Shown here: positions 22,704-35,465 of the stretch, piece after piece
Layout of the letters: every line of letters starts with the position of its first letter
Position numbering within the stretch: the first letter of the stretch is position 1
Assembly (NCBI GenBank): GCA_028023455.1
Contig: JAQFVV010012670.1
Location: 682,001-746,000 of the forward strand
Origin: Epiperipatus broadwayi
Lineage: Eukaryota > Onychophora > Udeonychophora > Euonychophora > Peripatidae
Reading direction: 5' to 3'
Length of the DNA: 64,000 nt
Position numbers and translations under genes: made by a program
The notes under the pieces: model-generated
Told to the model about the DNA's origin: nothing
Database searches by the model: none
Seen by the model: the letters and a program-made list of their open reading frames with translations, nothing else

Positions 22704-24094
22704 AAAGGCAACAGTATGTAGTAATTTCATATACTTATCTATGAGGTTCCTTCTGATTTCTCCACTTTTTCCTCAGAGCAAAGTTGATTAGTGATTTCCA
22801 TACATTATGTATAGTCACACTAGGTTGGCTTATGGGATTTTTTGCCATTGTCATGTGAGGGCTTTTAATGTTTTTAAAAAATGATCCTATTAATGAACCT
22901 GAAATGGCAACTTATAAAACTAAATGCATTAATTTAGCAAACAGTTTTCAATTTGACTTTTAAAAAAAAAAAAAAAAACTATATAGGTTAAAAAATTAAT
23001 AAAATAGATAGGCAATGGAGTGCTTTTATTGTTTCTAAGTTCATGAAAAGATTGAGAGCTATTATCAGCGAAAAGCACCAGACAAACACTCCAGCTCTGA
23101 ACTACACTAATCATTATTAATCATTACTAATGATTACATCATCCACAAACCAAAGCGAAATATTAAAAAAACATTAAACTCAGCAATGATATTTTGTTAA
23201 TTTAAAATGCTAACGTAAGGTTAAAGTGTAATAACAATTGACAACATTCTCAAATCACATATTTTCTTTAAATATTTATATATTAAATCGATAATTAAAA
23301 TGTAAAGGTAAGATCGTTAATAATGAATTAAAGTTATAAACTTATGAACACTTGAGTAATGTGTTCAGAATACAAGATAAGAATGAGATGTTTAAATGTG
23401 GGCAATTTCTAGGGTATATTACCACCATAAACAAATTTAAAATTTGCTACTATCTTATCTAATCTTTATATTTTTCTGGTTTATCTGTACTTATAAACAT
23501 AGTTTTCAAGTGCATCTATGGTGTGTAGGATTGTTTGTTATTGATATAAAAACATTTATGCTTCATCTGGATTGATCTGCCCTTGCCTGGGAAATAAGAT
23601 GACCCAATAAGAGCATCTTTATTTTTCAGCAACATTGTAAGGGTTAAATGAAGAATTTTACAGATGAAATGTCAACAATAGTGTTCCAATATATTTGCAC
23701 GCTTAGTTGTCAACACCAATGTTTCATCCTAATTTCTCCTGTTGTAGTCTGGGGCAGCCTTACTACTAAGACAATGACAGATGAGATCCAGCCTAAACGA
23801 GAATACTATTATAGTAATCATAAGCATACCTGAACATATCTAAAGCTAATTTATATATTTTACCTGTACATTTTTCACTTAAACATATATATACATACTC
23901 AAAAAAATTAGTTCAGCACTTTAAAAAAGTATTTACAATATTTTATCTCACTTTTACACTTGATAACTAAAACTTATCTAAATCATTATTTTATAGAGAT
24001 TAATAAATAAAATAATTAGGGAAAAAAGCATTAAAAGATACATTTATTTATTAATCAAGCTAACCATTAGATATTGGTTGATAAAGCAATATAT
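22704..24094. other. AT-rich DNA, nothing recognised
   Basis: Only short chance frames are present, and an A run near 22963-22978. No repeat family recognised. Confidence 0.5.
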
Positions 24095-24104
24095 AGCTAT
24101 TTTT

Positions 24105-24177
24105 CCATGTGTCATAGCATCAGCCGGGAAGCGAACCCGCTAACCCGGGACAACTACTTGTACAGCAGCTGTCGCTG
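24105..24177 (-). mobile_element. SINE S1, 5'-truncated
   Basis: The minus strand carries the body AGCGGGTTCGCTTCCCGGC and the end TGATGCTATGACACATG. It is flanked by a perfect 10-bp target duplication AGCTATTTTT (24095-24104 and 24178-24187). The head containing box A is largely missing. Confidence 0.85.
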
Positions 24178-24187
24178 AGCTATTTTT

Positions 24188-26382
24188 AAGTAGAAAGTCA
24201 TACAAAGATCAAAAACTTTTTGAATCCTTTAGGTAATTAGTAAGTTTGGTAAGTACTTTTTCCTTCACTATTTCTTAATGGGGTCTGCTGAAGAAACTTT
24301 TATTTTATAGATGACTTAAAGACTATTTTATATCTGTATTTCTAGCAATGCTAGCAAACAAAAGCCTAAAGAACAGATGAATTCACATTATATTTTTTAT
24401 TGTTTGCTGCTAACCAAGATGTTGCTTATTCATGGTTCAGGAGAATGTTGTTACTTCCATGTGTATAAGTATATGGGGAAAAAAAATGAATATAATATCT
24501 TACTATTAAAATTTGTTCCTTCTCTTATTTTCTCCCCATTTCTTTTTTTAAATCTTATTTCCTCTGGTTATTTAATAAAGGGGGCAGACATCATGAGCCT
24601 CGTCATCAATTTTTCTATAATACAAACAATAACAGTGGGATTTCCATTTTTTAACTAAGTGCACTGCAATTCTGATTTCAGTCTTTACTTTTTGTTTCCT
24701 GTAACTTTTTTCCCTCTGTATTTTCTAGAGTTAGAATTGCTAAGTCACTTTTTTTTTGAATGGCTGTTAATGATAATATGTTTATAGATAAATAATTATC
24801 AAATACAAAGATATATTTTTTTTATTCTGCCTTGTAATTTTGAGTCTTCTTTTATAATCAAATATTACTATTATCCATTATTAATACAATCCTCGATTGC
24901 TTCATTTTGTACGAGAAGTTCAATACATACTGACCCATAACATTCTTTTTTTTTTTTTTTGATTTAATGTATTTATTTATTTCCAAAAAATATAAAACTT
25001 TTTTTTAGCGCAGAAGAGCCACATCATATAAACCACAAAAAAAGCAAGCAACATTCGGAGTGAAGATAGACCTAGCTTTAATTAAATAAAAATTAGTATA
25101 ATCAAATAAACATAATCAAGAAAAGAATTAGCACTTCATATTTAAAAACCCATTAACATAATTCTTCCCATCAGCAGTTCATAAATTGGAAAACAATTTA
25201 TTCAAAAACCGTCTTTGATGGCCTCATGTACTGTGACAAAAAGGCAAAAAATGTACAAGATTAAAGATTAATAATAAAATATGAAAAAAAAAAAGATAAA
25301 TAATAATGTGTTGATAATGAATATACAGTTTTAAAATTTAAGTAAACAATATGAAAAGTTCCGTGTGAAACAAGGATATTTTCAGTGTAAGATTATAGGC
25401 TCATATAAACTAAATTTGAAACAGTAAGATTAAATGTGCACAGTGAATGTAATAATTTTCAAATTGTAATTTATTTAAAAATCAACTTTGTGTATAACAC
25501 TTTCGTAAGGTTTACAGATACAGTCAGTGGTGGGCATTTCAATTGCTTTGGTATAAATTCAGTCTTGTATCTATTTTTAGGATACATTCGCTATTTTTAC
25601 ATTCATTTAAATGCAAAAACTGAATTAAAATAATTAAAAAAAATCTCAAGATTATCACACAAAGAAATGCCACTGAATGGTAGTTTTTTTTTTTGTTGTT
25701 GTTCTCAGATGAGAGCACTTGACATTTTTGTAGGGATATCAAAAATATTTTTCCATAGTTTATATATTTATGATTATTTTTGCAAAATATTTGTGTAAGA
25801 TTTATTTTTTTGAATGTGGATTACATTCCAATTTTATTCACAAATATTTTACTTTTAAAAGAAGATAAGAAAAATTAGTATCATATAGCAGCAAGTTGTA
25901 ATTTACTGGGGGGGGGGGGCTTCATAATGACTATAGCAGTTATTTTCATTATTTTTTAATAATTATATGTAGAATTTTAAATTTTAAAACCAGAATTTTA
26001 ATGTTTTATGTATTCTGAATAATAATTCATTAGGGTTTTAGAAATTGAAATAAAACAAATCTAATTTCATTCATTAAATATTTTCATCAGCAAATGTAAA
26101 AGATCGAAGACCATTGTTCTGATTACAGATTTATTTATTTATTTTTTTCGATATTTGCAAAGATTAAATATAATTTTTAAGAATGATTTTCATTTGTAAT
26201 CTTATATTTCTAAAAAAGAATTAGAAATTTGTGGAAATATAATAAAAAAAATAAAGATTAATTTGATAAAATAAAAATTTGGAAATTTAATTCTTCCAGC
26301 CACTAGGGGCCATCAAAAAAATATGAACATGTGCTAGACTTCACTTACACCAGAGCATGAGCACATTTTTTCAGCACAAAGG
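24188..26382. other. AT-rich DNA with homopolymer runs
   Basis: A poly(T) run lies near 24945-24960 and a 12-G run at 25908-25919. A slightly GC-richer patch near 25008-25075 was not identified. No gene recognised. Confidence 0.5.
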
Positions 26383-26574
26383 CTATCTGTAATTTTCTCC
26401 AGGTGTTACAGTCCTCCATATTACAAAATGTCTTTCATCATTTTTTTTTGAAATGTCATACTTGTTTAACACATACAATATACATTTTCCATTATCCATT
26501 GTGTAAAAAACCTGTTTCCCCCATTCTATATTAAAATTGTATGATTTTACTTTCTTTGAAATTCTTTCAGACAT
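26383..26574 (-). pseudogene. BED zinc-finger fragment of a hAT/ZBED-like gene
   Basis: The minus frame reads MSERISKKVKSYNFNIEW, then QVFYTMDNGKC, then KYDISKKNDERHFV. The order of an aromatic (W), an F-x2-M-x2-GKC segment and ERHF matches the N-terminal BED finger of ZBED/GTF2IRD2/FAM200-type hAT proteins. The family's CLVC has become CILYVLN, so one zinc ligand is lost. The frame ends shortly after ERHF. It may come from the same family as the C-terminal fragment at 16445-17400, but it is about 9 kb away and not continuous. Confidence 0.5.
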
Positions 26575-28600
26575 TACAACCCTCTTGTAAATATGATAAA
26601 ATACTAATTTTTCATGATAAATTAATTAAATCTGGGCATTTGTCACAGCGAAAAAATATGGTTGCCAGCTTCACAACTGAAGCATCATTATATTGCATCC
26701 TGGCTGTATATAAGTAATTAATTTGTAATTGATATTTACATCTCTATGCATTTTGAATGAAGGCATGTGTGTCTTCCAACCCATTCATCTGCAAATGCCT
26801 GAGTATACACAGCTACCTCGATTGTGAAGAACCAATTCTCACCTGTAGTAACTGTATGTGCTGAACAATATATATTTGTTTTATGTATAGCTATCTAATC
26901 TAACATAATGTAGCATGGCTTCTGTTATTATTTTTTAATTCAGGTGATCACTCCAGAATTTCTTATCACCCATTGATGGATCATTTATTCAAAAAAAGTA
27001 ATAATCAAATAAAAAAAAAACATTAAAATTCATAAATTATTTAGAACGACAATATTATTTTCAAGTATAGCAGCTGCCATTTTATTTTCTTACAATACCC
27101 TCTATAATTCTCATACTATTAAGTCTCACATTTTCATTGAATAATGTGAATTTGTTCAGGTACATTTTTGTAATCAAGTGACAGAAATGTACATGTTTCT
27201 AATAAACCAAAAAGAGTTAGTGAAATGCAACTTGTAAGTGATAAAATGATTTTTAATTTAATTACAAAAAAAATATATATTGTAATTTGAAGTCAGTCAT
27301 TTGTTCAGTAAAAACAAATTGTCCATTCACAAAATAATAATAAAATTTCATTTTTAGAACAATAGACATGCAATGATTTTTTTTAAGCGATTGTAATTAA
27401 GTAACGCACACAAACACTAATACATACTAATATAAATATACATACTCTGCATTCTATGTTTTTAAATCTTTTTGTTTATAATATTAATTTTCTTGTATAC
27501 TGTCGTTTTTAAATTGTTTTATCACTGATATGTGTATACTTCTTCAAAAACCATCTATGTTCAATAAATATATGTTTGCAATAAAAAGTACTATACATGT
27601 ATGAGACAATAAGGTTATAATATTGTAAACAAAACATGGAATAATGATTTCTAATTTACCATCCACTAAGGGCTTGAAACAAAATATTGTGGATGCAGCA
27701 GCTCCATTATATAAGAATTGAAAGAGAGAAAAGAAGCAGAGATTGTTGAAAATTTTTAAAAATTAAATCGGAAAATAAATGCAGCTACTATAATATTAAA
27801 GTTCTTTTGCATATGTATGTGCATATATTTTAACCGAGTGCACTTTTGGTGATAAGCACCACAACCATAGTTCTCAATGAAAAAGCTAAATAAAATAAAG
27901 AAAGGAAAGAAAAAAAATTTCATAAAATATGTATGCAAAAAAATTACATCTACTATGAAGGGAAAATTAATATTGTAATATTAAATAATAAACTTAATTC
28001 CAAATTACCTTAAGCAGAATTTTAAAACTATAAAAAAAAAAAAATCTTAGATACTAACCAATAAAATGGTGGAAAGAACAAATTTGCAATTAACAATGTA
28101 TATTACATAAAGTACAAAGTAAATCCCTACATAACAAGTGTATGAAATGAAAAAACAGTATTTAATATATTTTTGTAGCCATGAATTCAAGAATAAATGC
28201 AGACATCATAAATTCATGAATAAATATGAACATTTGTTTATGGATTTGCATTTTTGCATATATTTTGTATGGAATAAATATATTTTTTATGCAAATAACT
28301 TGTAATGTTTTGGTAAAGAAATTTTTTTATTATAAAATATATTGATATTATTTAATATAGTCTTATAGTCATGAATTCAAAAATAAATGTGGAACATATT
28401 TTCACTCAGTGGTAAATTACTATGTGTATCAATAAAGCTGGTAGTTCATACCAATATCTTCCTTTAGACAGTATTATATGTGTTATTATAATATAAAATT
28501 GCCAAGCAGACACTAGTAGAACTGATTTTAACCAAATTTATTTCTTGAATTTCAGTTTACTGTCATATAATTAAAATAAAAAAAATTATGATTTAATAAA
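26575..28600. other. AT-rich DNA, nothing recognised
   Basis: Only chance frames and short homopolymers. Around 28140-28400 a motif like CATGAATTCAA(G/A)AATAAATG recurs about twice, a possible short decayed tandem repeat. Confidence 0.5.
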
Positions 28601-30517
28601 TCTTCAAGTATTGTTTTGTTCCCTTCCTAAGTCATTACCTACTTGGGCATAAATCCAATTTGGGTTCTAGCAAATACTTCAAAATAGCCCATCTCATTTC
28701 TGTCTCCACATTAAAATTTAACCATTACAATTCATTTAATTTTCCAAGTATCTGTTCAAATTCATTATGTATATCTCTATATATGCTTTTCTTTATTTCA
28801 TCAGTTGAACTTGTTAAGAAATACATCTGAATTACTTCTATTTCTTTACAGTACAGTAACGAACTAATCTTGCTGTTTTTCCATTATTTAGAATTTTATA
28901 ATATAATAGGCAATGATTTTTCAAATCAATAGCTTCATCATTTTTTATAATTTTCAAGATTTTCATTTAATATTAAATAATTTTTATTTGTAAAATCTCT
29001 ACTATTCTTAGTCCTCTCTGCCTTGGGTCAGCTAATACTGCCTTGGATATTAATTTTGCAAACCCAAAAATTGAGGGCTATAATTAATATTACCATAAGA
29101 ATAAATATAAAAAAAGAAAACATTTACACATACATAAACTCAACTGATATCTCAGAAGGTTATTTAAGATGACTATATTTCTTTTTTGATCTTAAATTAA
29201 AAGGTGAAAATCAGCAAACTCATTACAATAAATCATAGGGATTAATGAATTAATCTATCCAGTTTGTTAGCCAAGTGAACCATCACAGAATAATAAACTT
29301 TACAACACTAAGATAACTAAAGTTTTAAGCAGGAAAACAAAAATTCAAATTACTATTAAATCAACACTAAGCAGAAAAGATATTAAACTTTGTTTCATAA
29401 AACTTCCATTTAGGAATGGATTTGCAACAGAAATCAAGTTAATCTTAATTATAATCCTTTTCTACAAAAATAAGATAATAGTTATTAAAATAAACTATTC
29501 AGTTAACAATTTTATTTATAAAAAAAATTCTGTCAACCATTATAAATATTATTTTATAATTTATTTATTTTTTAGAAATATTTGAAGAAAAAAAAAATAA
29601 TGCTTTTAGAAGAATATAGTAAATCAAATAATGGGTTTAAACATTTGGAACATTATCAATCTGAATAACAAAGGGAAAAAATAATAAATTATGTATAGAA
29701 TAAAATGCTAAAATAGATAATATAATCATTATCTATCTCTCAGAAGGATATATCCTGCATATTGATCCTATAAGCCCCAAAGTCTGCCATTCATTGCTTC
29801 AGACATCCATAACTATTTCCTTCTTTTAGATCATAAAACATCTTTCTTTTTTCAGCCCATTTTACCATACCATTAATAGATCACTTCAACATATTCCCCA
29901 CAAACATTAGTTATAACAATAACTAACAAAAAAAAGTGAAAGAGGAAAACTGAAGATTGTACATAAGAGATTAGAAATTTTGTTTTAAAAAAAGAATAGG
30001 AAAGTTTTGAAAAAGATTGTATGAAAGTCATTGTGAGAGTATTAAAAGAAATCCAAAAGATTCAATAGATAGAAAAATTGCAAGGAAGGAATAAAGAATA
30101 AAGATAAATTAAACAAGTGCAAAGTAGCTGTCTAAAATCTAATACTAAATATAACCAAATTAGCAACTTAGAAAAGAAGGCAAATCTTGATTGTTTAGTC
30201 TTGTAATAATAATTATGCAATTTAACTTTGGAATATTTTCTTTAAATTTTTCCTTTTAGAAATTTCCTAACTCTCTTAATAAATTTCAAAGCAATTAAAA
30301 TTTTACTTGAGTATAGATATGCAATATCATATAATTTCATATCTAGAAAATATTTTAATTGTGTCAAGATGAAGAGAGGGAAGATTCAAATTATCAATAC
30401 TAACAAACTTTATTATTTTAGCATAAGTAATAATTTACTTAAGTAACCATTTTCATTTAATTTTAAATATATACAATTTAAATATATTGAATAATAATGA
30501 ACACAAATAAATTTATA
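28601..30517. other. AT-rich DNA, nothing recognised
   Basis: Slightly C-richer patches near 28620-28720 and 29755-29900 carry no recognisable coding motif on either strand. Confidence 0.5.
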
Positions 30518-31468
30518 TACACCTCGGTCTCTTTTTATGTGGACTTATTTAACATGATTTTGAAGTTACGCAATTCCATGTTTCACCGGAAGTCGAACTC
30601 TGATAACTTTAAATAATAAATTTCGCGTATATTGAAAGTAATAGCACATTATTGAAATTCGACTTTCATCTTAGCAATTTCAATATTTTCAGTGCTTTAT
30701 AATAGTAAGATTTTATGCAATAATGAAATTAAAATCATGATTTCCACATTTTATGTATACACACATTAAATTTTACAAGATTATAATGTAAATTTGTTCA
30801 AACATTGTGCTTGTTAATTTTGCATTTTAAATCACATTTTGTTTATACTTTTTAAAAAAAAACGTATTCAATTATTAATCATTTAGTGTCCGCAAGTTTA
30901 TTTTTAATCAGTAATAGCAGTGAGCACAATTAAAATTGAAATTAAAAAATTAAAGACAAAATAAGAATTTAATTTTTAGTTGTTAGATTAATTACTAATT
31001 ACGTTGTCACCAGGAAACCATTAACAACATGAGAGTGACGTTGGCGCTAGTTGTATTTTCTCATGTGAAGAATCTGATTTTTTATGAGTTTGCAAACAAA
31101 CCTGTTTATCGGCAAATCACAATAATAATTAAAACGTGTATAAAAAAATGTAAATTATCGTGCTGTAAATTATGCATAAAAATATATTGTTTTGAATAAA
31201 ATTAAATATTATAGTTTAAAAAAGTTTGTCTTGTATCAATTTTTTTCAAATTTGAAATTTTTTATTAGTCATATTTTATTTCCTTTTTTTTTTTTTTGCA
31301 CGAATTTTAAAGTAATTTTACGTTGGTGCTTTGCTTTTACGCGATTTTTGAAAAATCTCAGTCTGTATCCCCCCTTTTTCAAGGTAAGTTACGTCTACTT
31401 TTGCGTGATTTCATTTGCACGTGTTTTCTGATGAACCTATCTATCGCGTAAAATGAGACCCAGGTGTA
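30518..31468. mobile_element. Tigger/pogo-like non-autonomous DNA transposon
   Basis: The ends are inverted: TACACCTCGGTCTC on the left, and on the right GAGACCCAGGTGTA. They are flanked by TA on both sides (30516-30517 and 31469-31470), the target site of the Tc1/mariner-pogo superfamily. The right end GAACCTATCTATCGCGTAAA resembles the subterminal sequence of Tigger elements (GGAACCxAxCxxxCGCGTAAA). The interior shows repeated TTTTACGCGATT and TTTTGCGTGATTT motifs, also Tigger-like. At 951 bp with no transposase frame, it is a deletion derivative moved in trans. Confidence 0.7.
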
Positions 31469-34270
31469 TATTAAAATAAAATTAATACTTTTAGTTAATG
31501 AGGACACTATAATAGCTTCCTTCTTTTTTTTTTTTTTTGGTTTATCCAACTATATTCTTCAGTGAATTTCATTTTAACTCTCCTAATTTATTTTTTTTTT
31601 AAAAAACCATTTACTGTAATTGACCCTGCAGTAAAAAAAACTTAAGTTGCTAAATCATAAAAACTATTTCCAAAAACATTTGAATAAAAAAAAATCAACA
31701 ATTTTTTAATTCTTTTTTCATAATTACTGTGAATATAAAATATTAATATTGTTATTTAATATTTTAAGTATTCAGAAAGTGCTTTAAAGACATGAAAAAT
31801 GTATAATAAGGAATAAAAAATGTAATAAGGAGAGAATATATCTATTGTAGAAATATTACAACATATTCTTTTAATCCATAAAATCTAGGAAATAAAGTTC
31901 CACATAAATGATCTTATACTTGTAATAATTTTTAAATGTTCAATGTCTTATAAAAATTAAAAATTTAAGATTAACTTTTTTAATATGGATAATTTCATTA
32001 TGTTAGTTACAGTTCAGACCCAAACAGCTATTTAAGTTAGATAGCTGGATTTAAAGACATTTTCATGTCCAAAAATTTCAAATACTATTTTGTAATCCAT
32101 TGTTAAACTAACTTTAAAGTGCTTCAGTAATGTATAGTTTCTAAATAATCTAAAAGTCAAATTCTCTGTGCATTACTGATCATCATTATATATTTAATAG
32201 TAAGGTTTTTTTATATATTCATTGTTTTTGATATGGAGAGTTTAGCCTCTGTGTAAAACAGCTTGTATAAGCATAAAGAATGATGATCATGTGATGATCT
32301 TGAAAACATTTAACATTGTCCTATAAAGACTTCATAAATGTTAAATAATAAAGAAAATAATCACAAAAAGAAAGAAAAGAAAAAAAGAAAGGTAAAAAAA
32401 AAATATTTACACCAGAAAAAAAGTCAAATTAATAAACAGCTATAATGCAGATATTAACTTTTATAATGTTATAAGTGACATTTTTTACAATGCTGTATAA
32501 GAATGAAATATGTTAACTAATAATGTAACAAATTAATGTTTCACTATGATTTAATAAATATAAGCTAAAATTTTTATCAAGAATTATGTAAAGTAAAACA
32601 AATATAATTTATAAATATTTTATTCCAATACAAAACCTTTTTTTTTTAAATATCAAATTTAAAATACTTTTGTTTATATTGACATAATTTTAGTAATAGC
32701 AATTTATGTTATTCTTTAAGTTAAAAATTAATTTTAAATAATTACTTAGCCAAAACCTCTTTTTAATATAATATCCTATTATGTGTCTATACTTAAAATA
32801 TTGTGCATTTATGTATATACATATTAAATACACACACACATTTTTAACTCTCAACACACAGTCAATTATACTACTACTAATTTTCAAATATACATTCTTA
32901 AATATGACTCTATTTTATAAATTTTAAATTGGCTTGAATTTACTTTGCATAGTTTAAGTTCTATGCTACTTTTTAGGGGATTTACTAATATCCTATTCTC
33001 TTGTAAGACTAAACAATTTTGTTTCTCAGTTTTCTGTGATATATGTTATGAATATTCTAATATTTGTATAGGTAATTCTTAGAATAATAAAAATCAAATT
33101 TATTTTATTATAATACCCAATTATAATTTTCCTTAAAAAAATATGCATTCAATTGAACTCAATTATCAGGCTTATAAAAATTTTGTGCATTATTGCATTT
33201 TTGTGTGCGGCATTGCAGCATAAAGTTTTCATATACATATTCTAGTATTAAAAATCCTGAGATAGTTGCAGTTTTGACACTTTTCTTCCAAATATTAAAT
33301 GTTTCAACTGTCTCAAATCATTTTATATAAAAATTTTAAGCAGTCAAAGAAAATTCAATGCTTGAATTTTTTAAAAGCATTAATAAAATTCTATACAAAT
33401 TCATACTTAGAGGAAATAAATGCTCCTGAAATATTTTAAGAACATTATGAAGTTCTGAACTTATTAATAATGCCAGTGCAAATAATGTAAATGAGAAAAG
33501 TCTCAAAGTAATTATTTTTGTTTTACTTCTTTTAAATGCCCATTTGGAACTGTAATTATGCCATAAAATAATATTTTTCTAATGTGCAGTATCATTTTAC
33601 TGCATGTAGCATTTAATTACAAAAGTACATGGTAGCCATTGCAGGTTAAGTAGATATACTACATTATAGGAATGCATTTGTGAATTACAATTTCATCTAT
33701 ATTGTGTGTGTGTGCTTATTAAAATTTATGTAATAACTCTAAAATTGAGATGCTAGAATAAATTATGTTTAAAAATGGCAGCTACCAAATGATAACCAAA
33801 AGTTACCATTTAGGTATAATCTATTACCTACTTATTCTACTTGAATTCAGGCATTTTATTAAAATTAAAAAAAGTAATATATTTAAAATGAAGTGTATAT
33901 ATATATATGTAAGTCTTCTGCACATTTGTAGAATATAAACGTCTATGCAATGGACTAATAGTTTACTTCATTATGTATCACCAATCTGTGTATGTGTGTG
34001 TGCATGCAAAATTTGCATTGTGTCAATTTATACACTTATTCTAGTAATTTGGTTTTTTTTTTTTAATATATGCTATTTAAAAAGTAATTACCAGTAATTA
34101 TTTGCTTTCTTTATTAATTAATTGCTTTATATTTTTTAATTTATAAAGTAAAAACTACTGTCCTTTTTTTAATAATTTATTTGATTAATTAAAATGAAGT
34201 CCCATTGAAAACATTGCAATATCGGTCCAAAATAAGTATTTCTTTATGAATTAAATTGATACATTATTCA
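31469..34270. other. AT-rich DNA, nothing recognised
   Basis: T and A runs (for example near 31515), a (TA)n run near 33895-33908 and a (TG)n-like run near 33994-34002. No gene or repeat family recognised. Confidence 0.5.
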
Positions 34271-34295
34271 AACAGGCAACCAGAATATAATATGA

Positions 34296-34436
34296 AGTGA
34301 CCCAGAAATTGTCAATGAATCTACATGTGAAGGAGTGGGAGCAAGGAATGCTGTAGTAGACAACTTTGAAGATGCAGGGATGTTCATCTACCTGTCACTT
34401 ATGCAACACCCAGAAATACTTGCAGGGCTTGATTAA
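34296..34436 (+). CDS. Candidate 3' terminal exon, unidentified gene
   Basis: A 46-residue open stretch reads SDPEIVNESTCEGVGARNA, VVDNFEDAGMFIYL, SLMQHPEILAGLD and a stop. Amino-acid use is balanced and acidic, and G+C is much higher than around it. AATAAA-type signals follow within about 20 bases (near 34438-34456). In-frame stops lie directly upstream, so a start inside is unlikely; an AG at 34297 or earlier could be a splice acceptor, although the tract before it is not strongly pyrimidine-rich. It could be the last exon of a host gene or a decayed retrocopy. I do not recognise the protein. Confidence 0.4.
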   Translation, partial: SDPEIVNESTCEGVGARNAVVDNFEDAGMFIYLSLMQHPEILAGLD

Positions 34437-35084
34437 AAATAATAAAACTAAATAAAGTAAATTTTAATAACTATTTTCAAAGAAAAATTATTTTTAAGAG
34501 AAGCCATGCAGAAAAAATATTTAAATAAAGTAATAAATAATGAGACAAAAAAAATATATATATACTTTTTAAATCATTAATAAAGAACATCCAGGATTAA
34601 GGAAATAAAACTGAAGCATTAATAAACATGCAGGAATGTGACACTTTCTATGAATGATATGAAATATTTAAGACATGATTTCTCAAGTAATTTATGTAAA
34701 TGAAAATAAAAAGAATAGTAAATTAACTGTCTTTAAAAAATAATTAGGAATAATAATGCTTGACAAAACTAAATAAAGATTCTTAACTCATTCAACTTTA
34801 AAATTCTATATATTTGAGAAGTTAAAGTAGCATAGTATAGATTATAATACATTAACATAGAAATGATTTTAATTTTATAGCTGCTAAACAATCCTAATAT
34901 AAATGTTTTATTAAAGCTTATAATATAGCTCATGATGCAAACGAGTATTAATGATATCAGTGAATGAATTACAAGACTGAAACAGAGCTGGGTTTGAAGA
35001 CATGTAGATGACTGAGATTTTCCACTCAATAGATAACTTTTAGATAAGTGATTGGCTTTGGGTTTGTATTTTTAAATCTAGCAT
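34437..35084. other. AT-rich DNA, nothing recognised
   Basis: An 86-codon minus-strand frame (34769-35029) has no motif and is probably chance. A short (TA)n run lies near 34554-34563. Confidence 0.45.
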
Positions 35085-35237
35085 CTGAACCTTCCCTGAC
35101 ACCTCTCTGAGGAGTGCCAAAGCATGAATCCATGGTCAGGGGTTTGGGGAGGGGTTCCTGACAGAGATATTTTAAGTGCTGGCCCTGGCTAAGCATTTAT
35201 CAGAAAGCTTGTAGAAGAATTGGCAATCCTCATTGTT
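35085..35237 (-). repeat. Dispersed repeat R1, copy 2
   Basis: The reverse complement matches 10316-10430 (GAGGATTGCCAATTC, AAATGCTTAGCCAG, AAATATCTCTGTCAGGA). It continues beyond that copy into CCTGACCATGGATTCATG and TGGCACTCCTCAGAGAGG, so the full repeat is longer. It abuts the RTE tail at 35240. No protein identified. Confidence 0.6.
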
Positions 35238-35239
35238 TA

Positions 35240-35465
35240 TGTTAGACATATGTTTAAAAAATGTAATAATAAATGGTCAGTTGAAATCTTAAACTGGATC
35301 CCAAGATATTGTAAAAGATCTAAAAAGAGACTGCATATGAAATAGATGGATGAAATAAGGACATCTGTTGGAGTGATGTTGAAAAGACAGGTTATGGAAC
35401 ATAGAAACTGGATTAAACTTGCTGTTATCCTGCAGTGGAACATTAATGATTTAAAATGATGGTGA
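35240..35465 (+). pseudogene. RTE-type LINE, 3' tail
   Basis: Translation gives NNKWSVEILNWIPRYCKRSK, then MDEIRTSVGV and NWIKLAVILQWNIND, the C terminus of the RTE protein (compare 21498). One in-frame stop replaces a tryptophan-type position. The 3' tail ATGATGGTGATAAAAATTGA follows the stop. The copy is 5'-truncated. Confidence 0.8.

Noticed and set aside
24377-24658. 93-codon plus-strand membrane protein
   Set aside because: Hydrophobic content follows from T-rich DNA; no homology or gene context is visible.
31192-31431. 79-codon plus-strand gene
   Set aside because: It lies inside the Tigger-like non-autonomous element, starts in AT-rich DNA and has no domain.
34769-35029. 86-codon minus-strand gene
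   Set aside because: No motif, AT-driven composition, no supporting context.
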